The translations under genes were made by a program, and so were the position numbers. A DNA stretch of 64,000 nucleotides from positions 1-64,000 of the forward strand of contig JBBIVJ010000016.1 of the NCBI GenBank assembly GCA_037439785.1, read 5' to 3'. Below are positions 53,646 through 61,304 of this stretch, in pieces. Source of the stretch: DSVZ01 sp037439785. Lineage in GTDB: Bacteria; Verrucomicrobiota; Verrucomicrobiia; Limisphaerales; J093. Position 1 is the stretch's first letter. Every line of letters begins with the position of its first letter. The notes beneath the pieces are model-generated. The model made no database searches and had not been told where the DNA came from. It saw only the letters and a program-made list of their open reading frames with translations.

Positions 53646-54280
53646 CGGGTCTCCTGTTCGCGACGTTGCAGCAGTCGTTTCAACACCTCGTCCTCGGCGC
53701 CGTTGCTGCCGGCGGCGCCGGCGCTGCCCGTGGGTCCCGGACTGGCGGCGGGCAGGGGTTCGGTGGACTCGGCCACCTGCCAGGGCCCCTGCTCCTCGCG
53801 CCGCAGGCGGGCGCCGACTTTCAGTTCAAATTGGTTGGTGCCGGCTTCAAGCTGGACCCGGTCCGGGCGGATGTCCACCACTTTGAATCCCCCCACCGTT
53901 CCCCCCAGCGGGACGGCCTTGCGGAACTCGCTGCTCGAGCCATCGAAGAAGGCGTAGGCCCCCTTTTCGTAGCTCATCAGCCCCACCACCGCCAGGGTGT
54001 TCACGTGCGCGGGCCGGCGCGTTTCGCGCGGGGCGGCGGCGGCGCGGCCGCCCGAGCGGGCGGCGTTGAAGATGTTGCGCTCGGCGATGGCGCGAAAGGC
54101 GCTGTAGTCGGCCCGGCGGGAGCGGGGGGGCGTTCGCTCGCGCTCGCCCGAGGGCTCCGCGGCGGGGGTCGGTGGCGCGGAAGCGGGTTGGCCCAGCAGC
54201 GCCGCGGCGCAGGCCAGCCCCACCAGCCAGCTTCCCCAGCTCCGGTTCCAGGTCCCTGTCCGGTATGCGCGCGGTGTCAT
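53642..54280 (-). CDS. GspC-like inner-membrane/periplasmic protein
   Basis: 212 aa. One N-terminal hydrophobic helix (GSWLVGLACAAALLGQPA), an Arg/Pro-rich spacer, FRAIAERNIFNAARSG (the RNIFN start of GspC homology regions), then a small beta domain: NTLAVVGLMSYEKGAYAFFD, then GTVGGFKVVDIRPDRVQLEA. This corresponds to the GspC homology region that links the inner-membrane platform to the secretin. No PDZ domain is seen. Its position just before the secretin genes fits gspC-D order. PilP is an alternative name for the same role. Confidence 0.7.
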   Translation of the reverse strand: MTPRAYRTGTWNRSWGSWLVGLACAAALLGQPASAPPTPAAEPSGERERTPPRSRRADYSAFRAIAERNIFNAARSGGRAAAAPRETRRPAHVNTLAVVGLMSYEKGAYAFFDGSSSEFRKAVPLGGTVGGFKVVDIRPDRVQLEAGTNQFELKVGARLRREEQGPWQVAESTEPLPAASPGPTGSAGAAGSNGAEDEVLKRLLQRREQETR

Positions 54281-54813
54281 CGGGTGACGGGCGGGTTGAG
54301 GAGGAGGCCGCTGACCTGCAGACCGAGGGTCAACTGTTCACCGCGGTCGTCGCGGGCGGTCAGTTCCACCACGTCCAGGCGCAGGGCCAGGGGGTCGGCT
54401 TCGATCAGGTACAGCAAGCGGGTGAGAGCGCCGAGGTTGCCAAAGGCATCCACCCGGCACTCGATCGTGGCGTGCTCGTCGTCGCCGCGCTTGAACTGGG
54501 GGCGGACAGCGGAGACGCCGACACGGCTGTCGCGGGTCCAGCTCTCGAAAGCCTTGAGCAACTGGTCCTCGGCCTGGGAAGGGGCGTTGGTCAGGGCGTG
54601 TTGTTGCATGAAGGCCCAGCGGGCGCGCAGGCCCTCCCCCCGCTCGACCAGGCGGGTGCCGTTTTCGACGGATTGGCGCAGGCGGGCCAGCTCGCTGGTA
54701 CGGGCCTTCCAGCTCCGCACCAACGGCTCGAGCACCAGGTAGTCCGCCGCCAACAGCGCCACCGCGCCGGCGGCGACCCACGCCAGCCATTGCTGTCGGT
54801 TCAGGGGTTTCAT
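54277..54813 (-). CDS. GspM/PilO-like platform protein
   Basis: 178 aa with one N-terminal membrane helix (WLAWVAAGAVALLAADYLVL), a coiled segment (SWKARTSELARLRQSVENGT), and a ferredoxin-like C-terminal domain (ATIECRVDAFGNLGALTRLL, YLIEADPLALRLDVVELTAR). This is the GspM/PilO layout. It pairs with the GspL/PilM-N-like product of the gene overlapping it by one base (tcatca, position 54813). Start ATG 54813 places the helix as expected. Confidence 0.78.
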   Translation of the reverse strand: MKPLNRQQWLAWVAAGAVALLAADYLVLEPLVRSWKARTSELARLRQSVENGTRLVERGEGLRARWAFMQQHALTNAPSQAEDQLLKAFESWTRDSRVGVSAVRPQFKRGDDEHATIECRVDAFGNLGALTRLLYLIEADPLALRLDVVELTARDDRGEQLTLGLQVSGLLLNPPVTR

Positions 54814-56291
54814 CAGGGGGCTCCCGCTTCGGACCACTGGAAGTTGACGGTGAACTGCATCGGCGCGTTACCCCGAATTTGCTCGACCTTCAGCCCCCGC
54901 ACCTCGGGGGCGGCCCGCAGGTGATCGAGCACCCGCAGCAACGCGGCGTGGTCCCGGGCCGTGCCGCTGCAGGTCACCCCCGTGGTGGGACGGATTTCCA
55001 AGGACCTGGCGGAAACGGCGCCGTCCTCGGGAAAGGCCTCGGTCAGTCGGCGCAGGATGCTCAAGGTGCGGAACGACTCGTCGTACCACGGCCGGTATTG
55101 GCGGACCCGCTGCTGGACCGCCTCGAGCTGCGTCACCGCCTCGCGCATGCCGTTCCAGCGGGACCGCCAGTAGGCCAGCCGCACCTGCTGTACCGCAAAG
55201 GCACCCGCCGTGAGCCCCACCACGGCCGCCGCCACCACCATTGCCCGCGCCGCGGTGCGGGAACGGGTGTAGCGACCGGCCAGGGCCTCCCAGCGGCTGA
55301 CCCGGGGCGGCAAAAACTCGACCGCCGCCGCGGCCTGCTCGAGGTACTGCACGGCCACCGCCAGCGGAACCGACACCGCCACGCCGGCGGGCAACTCAAG
55401 CCCGCCACGGGCCGGCATGTCCCGACGCCATTCCACCTCCAGACCGTCCTCCGCCAACGGCCCGCTCAAGCCCGCACTCAGCCGCCCGACCTCCGGCCCC
55501 TCCCCCACCACCTGCACGCGGTGGACCGTCTGCCCCACCTCGGGCGGCAGTTGCCCCAGGGTGATGCGCACCTCACGGACCAGGGCGGGGACGTCCGGGA
55601 CCGGGCCGTTGCCGGTCCCCGGCGGCGCGTCCAGGGTGCGGACCAGGGCCAGCCCACCGCCGCAGGAGACCTGCACCGCCAGGGTCTGCTCGCCGGGCAC
55701 CAGCATCAGGGACGCCGCCCCGGCGTCGGGGACGCCGTTGAGGCCGGGCAGCGCTGCCAGCCCCACGGTCAGGCTCACCAGCCGCAGGCGGGCCGCGCGG
55801 GCCGCCGCCTCCAGGCGGGTGAGGTGGTCGCGTGCCAGCCCCAGCAGCGTCACGCCCTCCGCGCCGGTGGCGGTGCGGTAAGGGGAGCGGGCGATGATCA
55901 GGGTATCCGGGCTGGCGGGAAAGCCCCGTTCGGCCTCAAGTTGAATCAGGCTTTTCCGGTCCGCCTCCGGCAGCTCCGCTGGCAGCGGCACGCTGAGGGT
56001 GAACAACCATTGTGGCGGCACCGCCAGCACACACCGGCGTTCCCGCACCCCCGCGACATCCAGGTGCTGGCGCCATTCACGTCCCAGCGCGGCCGGCTCC
56101 GCCTCGAGGGGGTCCAGGGTGAGGGTGGCGGAGAAACGTTGCAGCAGTTCCGCCGAACCATTGGTCCGGCGGGCCACCACCCCTTCGAGGCGGCGGCCGT
56201 CGAGGGCCAGCACCAGGACGGCAGCCCCGCTGCGGCGTGCGCCGCGGCGGCCGCGGGTCCAACGGGTCCATTCCCGGGCAAGGGGCTTCAT
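54813..56291 (-). CDS. GspL-like (PilM-PilN fused) assembly protein
   Basis: 492 aa. The first 350 residues have the actin-like fold of PilM/GspL: VLVLALDGRRLEGVVARR, RRCVLAVPPQWLFTLSVPLP, AERGFPASPDTLII, VTLLGLARDHLTRLEAAARA. A membrane helix follows (MVVAAAVVGLTAGAFAVQQV), then a periplasmic PilN-like part with YRPWYDESFRTLSILRRLTE and ITFxxQ-type strands. It couples the cytosolic ATPase ring to the membrane platform. Domain order PilM then PilN is as in GspL. It is 4 bp from gspK. Confidence 0.8.
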   Translation of the reverse strand: MKPLAREWTRWTRGRRGARRSGAAVLVLALDGRRLEGVVARRTNGSAELLQRFSATLTLDPLEAEPAALGREWRQHLDVAGVRERRCVLAVPPQWLFTLSVPLPAELPEADRKSLIQLEAERGFPASPDTLIIARSPYRTATGAEGVTLLGLARDHLTRLEAAARAARLRLVSLTVGLAALPGLNGVPDAGAASLMLVPGEQTLAVQVSCGGGLALVRTLDAPPGTGNGPVPDVPALVREVRITLGQLPPEVGQTVHRVQVVGEGPEVGRLSAGLSGPLAEDGLEVEWRRDMPARGGLELPAGVAVSVPLAVAVQYLEQAAAAVEFLPPRVSRWEALAGRYTRSRTAARAMVVAAAVVGLTAGAFAVQQVRLAYWRSRWNGMREAVTQLEAVQQRVRQYRPWYDESFRTLSILRRLTEAFPEDGAVSARSLEIRPTTGVTCSGTARDHAALLRVLDHLRAAPEVRGLKVEQIRGNAPMQFTVNFQWSEAGAP

Positions 56292-56295
56292 GAGC

Positions 56296-57762
56296 TTACC
56301 AGGCGAACACGCCGCTTCGGCTTCGCCACGCGCTGGCGGTCAGGCCTTCCCGCCGCCACTCGGCGAGCCATTCCCGCACCTGCACTCCCAGGGCCCAGCC
56401 CAGGTGGGTCAGGTCCTGCCGGCTAACCAACTGGGGGGCGCCGCTGCGGGTGTCAAACACCGCCCGCACCCGCCGGTAGCCCCGGCCCTGGTGGCCGAGG
56501 GCGACCACGTCGGCGGTGTACTGGTAACTGCGCGCGGTCAGGTAAGGGCCGGCCTGCCGGAGGGCCGCTTCCTCCAGCACCTCGGTCACCCAGGCCAGGG
56601 TGGTCAGGGGGCCGGATTGGGAGGCGCGATACGCCACCAGCGCGGGGGCGTTCTCCGGGCCGATGCCGGGGATGCAGGCCAGCACTTCTTCCGGGGCGGT
56701 GTTCACGTTCACCAGGCCGGTCAGGACCGTGTTGGTCGAGACGGTCAACTCGCCTTCCACCTGGGTAAATTCCTCCGCTGTCATACCGCTGCGCAGGTAA
56801 AACTCGATCAGGCTGGTGAACCGGTTGTTGGCGCCGCCGCCGCCGGGACCGCCGCCGCCGGCGCCGCCGCCGCCGGGGCCGGTGCCCAGCCGGGCCAGGA
56901 TGGCGTTGGCGCGGTCGGTGCCGAAGGTTTCCTGGAGGAAAGAGGCCAGGGCTTGCGGGTTGGCGTCGTTGACGTTGAGGCGGGGGGAGCCGTCGCTGCG
57001 GGTATTGGGCTCGGCGCTGTACACGGTCACGTATTCGAGGAGGCCGGCGTCCAGGTAGCCGTCCTGGTTGTCGGCGGGGGGGCGGGCCTCGCCGTCGTTT
57101 TCGTTGGGATCGAGCACGCCGTTGAGGTTGGTGTCCTCGCCAAAGAGGTAAACCAGGTCGGTGCCGTACACCAGCCGCAGTTCCTCGACCGACTCGAAGG
57201 GAGCGTTTTTGCAGCGGTAGGCCGGGCTCAGGCGCTGGTAGGTTTCGTCCTCGGCCCCGCCCGGACCGGGTTCGGCGTCGGTGTCCCGCCAGTCCACAAT
57301 CGCGGCGGCGAACTCGGGGGTCATGCCGGGCAGCAGTTGGAGCATTTCCCCGGTGGCGGTGTTGAGGTTGAGCCTGGAGGCTTCGTCCACCAGGCCGAAG
57401 GCCGGTTCGTGCAGGGCGGAGGGACGCGCGGCGCGGTCCAGCAACCAGAAGCGGGCCTCCCCCACGGGGACAGCCTCGGCGGCGTAGTCAAACTCATCCG
57501 GCGGCACGCCGGGGGCGGGGCTGAGGGTGGCCAGGACGTTGCTGGCATGGACCAGGGCGCCGGCGATGGCCTGCTCGGCCTCGAAGCCCGCCACCCGCTG
57601 GTCGGCCGCGCGCAGGTCAAAGCTGACGGTTTGGGCGAAGTACAACGCCACCGAGACCAGGCCGAAGGCGATCCACAAGGCAATGATCAGCACCGAGCCG
57701 CGACACCCCGGCGGCGGGAGCGGCGCGGGACCGGCAGCGGGCTGGAGGGAGCGGCGCATCAT
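56296..57762 (-). CDS. gspK: GspK minor pseudopilin
   Basis: 488 aa. Leader and helix (GSVLIIALWIAFGLVSVALY) with Phe-less +1, then FEAEQAIAGALVHASNVLAT. It carries helix-hairpin-helix segments typical of GspK: NLNTATGEMLQLLPGMTPEF, LNVNDANPQALASFLQETFG, LVNVNTAPEEVLACIPGIG. A Gly-rich loop (about residues 300-325) and a Ca-binding-like DTNLNGVLDPNENDGEA are additions. GspK caps the pseudopilus tip with GspI and GspJ. Start ATG 57762 overlaps gspJ by 4 bp; ATG 57759 is possible. Confidence 0.9.
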   Translation of the reverse strand: MMRRSLQPAAGPAPLPPPGCRGSVLIIALWIAFGLVSVALYFAQTVSFDLRAADQRVAGFEAEQAIAGALVHASNVLATLSPAPGVPPDEFDYAAEAVPVGEARFWLLDRAARPSALHEPAFGLVDEASRLNLNTATGEMLQLLPGMTPEFAAAIVDWRDTDAEPGPGGAEDETYQRLSPAYRCKNAPFESVEELRLVYGTDLVYLFGEDTNLNGVLDPNENDGEARPPADNQDGYLDAGLLEYVTVYSAEPNTRSDGSPRLNVNDANPQALASFLQETFGTDRANAILARLGTGPGGGGAGGGGPGGGGANNRFTSLIEFYLRSGMTAEEFTQVEGELTVSTNTVLTGLVNVNTAPEEVLACIPGIGPENAPALVAYRASQSGPLTTLAWVTEVLEEAALRQAGPYLTARSYQYTADVVALGHQGRGYRRVRAVFDTRSGAPQLVSRQDLTHLGWALGVQVREWLAEWRREGLTASAWRSRSGVFAW

Positions 57763-58469
57763 CCGTTGCCTCCTTGCGAAGCGGTACCGGAGGGGGTGGA
57801 GGCGGGCCGGACGTCCACCGGCACCACCAGTTCCACCGGCTCGCGGAGGGCCAGATTGGTGCGGCTGCGGCTCAGGTACACCTGCACCTTGATGGCCAGT
57901 GGCAGGACGCCCGGCTCGACCGTCGAGTCCCACGCCTCGCGCCACTGGGTGCCGTCGTAGTACTGGAAGACCAGTTCCTCGACGCCGCCGAGCAGGAATT
58001 GGTCCTCGGGCGGCTCCTCGACCGGGGCCAGGAGGTTGCGGGTGACCGAGCGCAGCAGGTCCAGTCCCTCCACGTCGTTGGTGGGGGGGACCAGGCGATA
58101 CACCACCCGCTGGAGGGCGGGCCAGGGAGAGGCATCCCGCAACACGCCGACGGTGGTGAAGAAGTAGGGGCTGCTGCGGCCGGGCAGGAGGGTGAGGTTG
58201 GTGGGGATGGTTTGCAGGGCGCCGACCAGTGTGCCGCCGGGCGCGGCCAGGTTGGCCAGGTCGCGCCGCAGGATGGCCAGGGCCTGCTCCAGGGGCAGGG
58301 TCTCCTCGAGGTTTTGGACCACCCGCAGGCGCAGGCGCAGGGCGCCGGCAAAGATGTAATGGAGCGCGATCAGCACCACGCCAAAGACCATCACCGCCAG
58401 CAGCAGCTCCACCAGGGTAAAGCCGCCGCGGCCACGCGGGGAGGGGGGGGAGGTGGGGCGGGGGTTCAT
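57759..58469 (-). CDS. gspJ: GspJ-like pseudopilin
   Basis: 236 aa. Signal GRGG^FTLVELLLAVMVFGVVLI (Gly -1, Glu 5), then LHYIFAGALRLRLRVVQNLE, then LEQALAILRRDLANLAAPGG, the conserved GspJ segment. The body includes VEELVFQYYDGTQWREAWDS. It overlaps gspK and gspI by 4 bp each. The start is ATG 58469. Confidence 0.86.
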   Translation of the reverse strand: MNPRPTSPPSPRGRGGFTLVELLLAVMVFGVVLIALHYIFAGALRLRLRVVQNLEETLPLEQALAILRRDLANLAAPGGTLVGALQTIPTNLTLLPGRSSPYFFTTVGVLRDASPWPALQRVVYRLVPPTNDVEGLDLLRSVTRNLLAPVEEPPEDQFLLGGVEELVFQYYDGTQWREAWDSTVEPGVLPLAIKVQVYLSRSRTNLALREPVELVVPVDVRPASTPSGTASQGGNG

Positions 58470-58927
58470 GGCAGGCTGAAGCCGCCGGCACCGGCGGCGT
58501 TGGTGGCCGTGGAGGCCGCCGTGGCACTCGCGTCCACCAGCGTGCTCAGGGCCACCGTGTAGTCCCGGCCCTGGACCGGGTAGGTCACCTGCACGGTGAG
58601 CAGACGCAGCGTCCCCAGTTCCCACGGCTGTTCCTCGAGGGTCCAGGCATATTCCTGCGCCCCTTCCACCCAGGTGCCGCTCTGGCTGGCCCGCTGCCAC
58701 TGGCCGGTGACCTTCAGCTCGTTCAGGAGCCGGTCGGCCACCCGCACGGCGGCCGCCTTGCGGGCGGCCACGGTGCCGGCCAGGCCGGCCACCCGCAGAG
58801 CCTCGACGGCCACGGGGATCACGATGGCCGTGAACAGCAGCGCGGCGAGCACTTCGGCCAGGGTGAAACCGGCCCGGGCCCGTTCAGCGCCAGGCCAGCG
58901 GCGGCGGTTGGTTGGTCCAGAGTTCAT
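58466..58927 (-). CDS. gspI: GspI-like pseudopilin
   Basis: 153 aa. Signal RAG^FTLAEVLAALLFTAIVIP (Gly -1, Glu 5), then VEALRVAGLAGTVAARKAAA and VRVADRLLNELKVTGQ, the GspI pattern. The C-terminal strands are YAWTLEEQPWELGTLRLLTV. The ATG at 58927 overlaps the upstream gspH 3' end by 44 bp, the largest overlap in the cluster. The start is supported by the leader length. Confidence 0.86.
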   Translation of the reverse strand: MNSGPTNRRRWPGAERARAGFTLAEVLAALLFTAIVIPVAVEALRVAGLAGTVAARKAAAVRVADRLLNELKVTGQWQRASQSGTWVEGAQEYAWTLEEQPWELGTLRLLTVQVTYPVQGRDYTVALSTLVDASATAASTATNAAGAGGFSLP

Positions 58928-59528
58928 ACCTCAGCCGGTTGCGGCTCGGCGCCACCCACAGCGTCCCCTCCACTTCCTCGTCGCGGAGATGGCGGAAGGC
59001 AATCCACTCCGGCCCCGTTTCGGGCAGCGCCCCCTCCGGCGTGAACCGGAGCCAGTACACGTTTTCCAGCGAGGCCGGCCGCCGGGAGTCCGGCGAAGCA
59101 GGCTGACGGGACAACCGGGGGACCGGTTCGGCAAGGCCGGGAACGGTGGGGGGTTGGAGCACCTCGACCTCGATCGCCTCGGCCACCACGAACTCCAGCG
59201 CCTGGTCATCCTGCTCCAGGTAGGTGGGCTCGGCCTCCAGTCCGTACTGCCGCTGAGCAGGGTCCACCCACAACACCATCGGCACCCCTTCGGCCACGGC
59301 CCGGCTCTGACCGTGGCGGGTCAGGGCCAGAAAACGCAGAGCCTCCGAGTCCAGCTCACGCCCGCGGAAAAAACGGGCGAGGGTGGGCGCGGCAAAACCC
59401 AGCACGGTGAGCAACAACGCCAGCACCAGCAGCAGCTCCAGCAGGGTGAAGGCCCGCGCCCGCCCCGGCCGGTCCGGCCGCGCCGGGCTGGACGGGCCGG
59501 TGGAAAAAAGGGGAAGCCGGGGGCGCAT
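58884..59528 (-). CDS. gspH: GspH-like pseudopilin
   Basis: 214 aa. Signal RARA^FTLLELLLVLALLLTVL (Ala at -1 instead of Gly, Glu 5), then FAAPTLARFFRGRELDSEAL and RFLALTRHGQSRAVAEGVPM, the GspH helix, followed by a beta domain (VLWVDPAQRQYGLEAEP). The stop lies within gspI (44 bp overlap). The start is ATG 59528, 7 bp after gspG. Confidence 0.83.
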   Translation of the reverse strand: MRPRLPLFSTGPSSPARPDRPGRARAFTLLELLLVLALLLTVLGFAAPTLARFFRGRELDSEALRFLALTRHGQSRAVAEGVPMVLWVDPAQRQYGLEAEPTYLEQDDQALEFVVAEAIEVEVLQPPTVPGLAEPVPRLSRQPASPDSRRPASLENVYWLRFTPEGALPETGPEWIAFRHLRDEEVEGTLWVAPSRNRLRYELWTNQPPPLAWR

Positions 59529-59535
59529 GGCGCGT

Positions 59536-60015
59536 TCAGCGGCGGGAGCTGGCGGTGTCCCAGTTGGCGATGTCGTCCTCGGTGTTTTCGCGGCCGTCCG
59601 GGCCCATCGAGTACAGGTCGTAGCCGTTGACGTTGTGCTTGCCGGGGTACTCGTAGAGGTAGTCGTTGCCCCAGGGGTCCATGGGAATGTCCTTGAGATA
59701 CGGTCCCTTCCAGTTCACGGCGTCGCGGGGTTGGGTGAGGAGGTCCTCGAGGCCGTTGCGGCCTTTGGGGTAATAGCCGTTGTCCACCTCGAAGGCATCC
59801 AGGGCGGTGCTGAAGGCGGCGATCTGGGTCTTGGTGGCGGTGATGCGGGCCTGCTCGGAACGGCCGGCCAGCTTGGGGTACACGATGGCGGCCAGGGTGC
59901 CGAGGATGACCAGCACCAGCAGCAGTTCCACCAGGGTGAAGCCGGCTCGGCGCCGGGAGGAAAGCGATTTCGGACTTCGGACTTCGGACTTCGGATTTCG
60001 AGTCGGGAGTTTCAT
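59536..60015 (-). CDS. gspG: GspG major pseudopilin
   Basis: 159 aa. Leader ends RRRAG^FTLVELLLVLVILGT (Gly -1, Glu 5); then LAAIVYPKLAGRSEQARITA and TKTQIAAFSTALDAFEVDNG, followed by YYPKGRNGLEDLLTQP, KGPYLKDIPMDPWGNDYLY and SMGPDGRENTEDDIANW. The last carries the Ca-binding DGxxxxxDDI loop of GspG. This is a complete, canonical major pseudopilin. The leader holds a repeated FRSPKS-like Ser/Arg segment. Confidence 0.93.
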   Translation of the reverse strand: MKLPTRNPKSEVRSPKSLSSRRRAGFTLVELLLVLVILGTLAAIVYPKLAGRSEQARITATKTQIAAFSTALDAFEVDNGYYPKGRNGLEDLLTQPRDAVNWKGPYLKDIPMDPWGNDYLYEYPGKHNVNGYDLYSMGPDGRENTEDDIANWDTASSRR

Positions 60016-60032
60016 GGCAGCGATGTCGCGGT

Positions 60033-61295
60033 TCAACGGATGTATTCCTGCAGGGTGAAAATGGGCAAGGCCATGCCGACGAAGATCACGCCGATGAGGC
60101 CGGCGATCAAAAACAGCATCACCGGCTCGGCCAGGGCCACGGCAGTCTTGAGCTGGCGGTCCAGGTCGGCCTCGGTCACGTTGGCGATGCGCACCAGTTC
60201 CTGGTCCAGTTTGCCGCTCTCCTCGGCGACGGCGATCATTTCGAGCACCGAGCCGGGGAAGAGGGTGCGGCACTCGGCCAGGCTGGCCCCCAGGGGCTTG
60301 CCCTCCTTGACGAGGTCAATCGAGTTGGCCACCGCGTCCAGCAGGGTCTGGTTGCCCAGGGAACGCCGGGCCACGTTCAGGGCGTTGATCAGGGGCACGC
60401 CCGCGCCCAGCAGCGTGCCGAGCATCCGGCAGAAGCGCGCCATCGCATACTGGGCCACCAGCGCGCCCACCACCGGGAGCTTGAGGATGGCCCCCTCCCA
60501 GACCCGCCGGCCGGCGGCCGATCGCAGCCAGTTGCCCGCCAGGTAGGCCGCCAGCGCCAGCCCCAGGCCCGCAAAGACGCCATAGGACCGCAGGGCGTGG
60601 CTCAGGCCGATGATGGCCTCGGTCAACGCCGGCAGCCTGGCCCCAAAGCCGGCAAAAGTGAGCTGGAACTTGGGGATGATGAACACCAGCAACACCCCCA
60701 TGACCACCAGCGCCAGGGCCAGCAGGATGGTGGGATAAAACATCGCGGTGAGCACCCGCGACCGCAGCTCCTTTTCGCGCGCCCGGAAGTCCGCGATCTG
60801 CGCCAGCACCAGGTCAAGAAACCCGCCGGTCTCGCCGGCATCCACCATCGCCACGTACACCTTGGGGAAGGTTTCCGGGGACTGGGCCATGGCGTCGGCC
60901 AGCGACATGCCATCCACCACCCGGTCGTGAATTTCTTTCCACTGGGCGCGGGCGGCCGGGTGGGCGGCCTCCTTTTGGAGGATGACCAGGGCGCGGCTCA
61001 ACGGCACGCCGGCCGCCAGCAGGCTGGCCAGCAGGCGGGTGAAGTTTTCCAGCGCGCGGCTGCTGACGCGACGGCGACCGGGGAGGCTGAACGGGGTCAC
61101 CCGCTCGACCGCCGGCGGGGCCGCACCGGGGCGGGGTTTGCCGTTGCTGCTGGCGCCGTTGCGTTCCGCCAGGCGAATGGGCCGCAGCCCGCGGGCGGCG
61201 ATTTGCCGCAGGGCTTCCTGACGGCCGCTCGCCTCGAGCTGTCCTTCGGTGACAGCCCCGCCGGGGGCCAGGGCTTTGTAATGGAACACGGGCAT
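60033..61295 (-). CDS. gspF: GspF inner-membrane platform protein
   Basis: 420 aa with three membrane helices in the family layout: about VLTAMFYPTILLALALVVMG, VFAGLGLALAAYLAGNWL and VMLFLIAGLIGVIFVGMALP. Two T2SSF repeats carry RALVILQKEAAHPAARAQWK and MARFCRMLGTLLGAGVPLIN with ESGKLDQELVRIAN. The N-terminal strand MPVFHYKALAPGGAVTEGQ is typical. It anchors the ATPase and the pseudopilus. It lies 9 bp after gspE. Confidence 0.93.
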   Translation of the reverse strand: MPVFHYKALAPGGAVTEGQLEASGRQEALRQIAARGLRPIRLAERNGASSNGKPRPGAAPPAVERVTPFSLPGRRRVSSRALENFTRLLASLLAAGVPLSRALVILQKEAAHPAARAQWKEIHDRVVDGMSLADAMAQSPETFPKVYVAMVDAGETGGFLDLVLAQIADFRAREKELRSRVLTAMFYPTILLALALVVMGVLLVFIIPKFQLTFAGFGARLPALTEAIIGLSHALRSYGVFAGLGLALAAYLAGNWLRSAAGRRVWEGAILKLPVVGALVAQYAMARFCRMLGTLLGAGVPLINALNVARRSLGNQTLLDAVANSIDLVKEGKPLGASLAECRTLFPGSVLEMIAVAEESGKLDQELVRIANVTEADLDRQLKTAVALAEPVMLFLIAGLIGVIFVGMALPIFTLQEYIR

Positions 61296-61304
61296 GGCGG
61301 CGGA

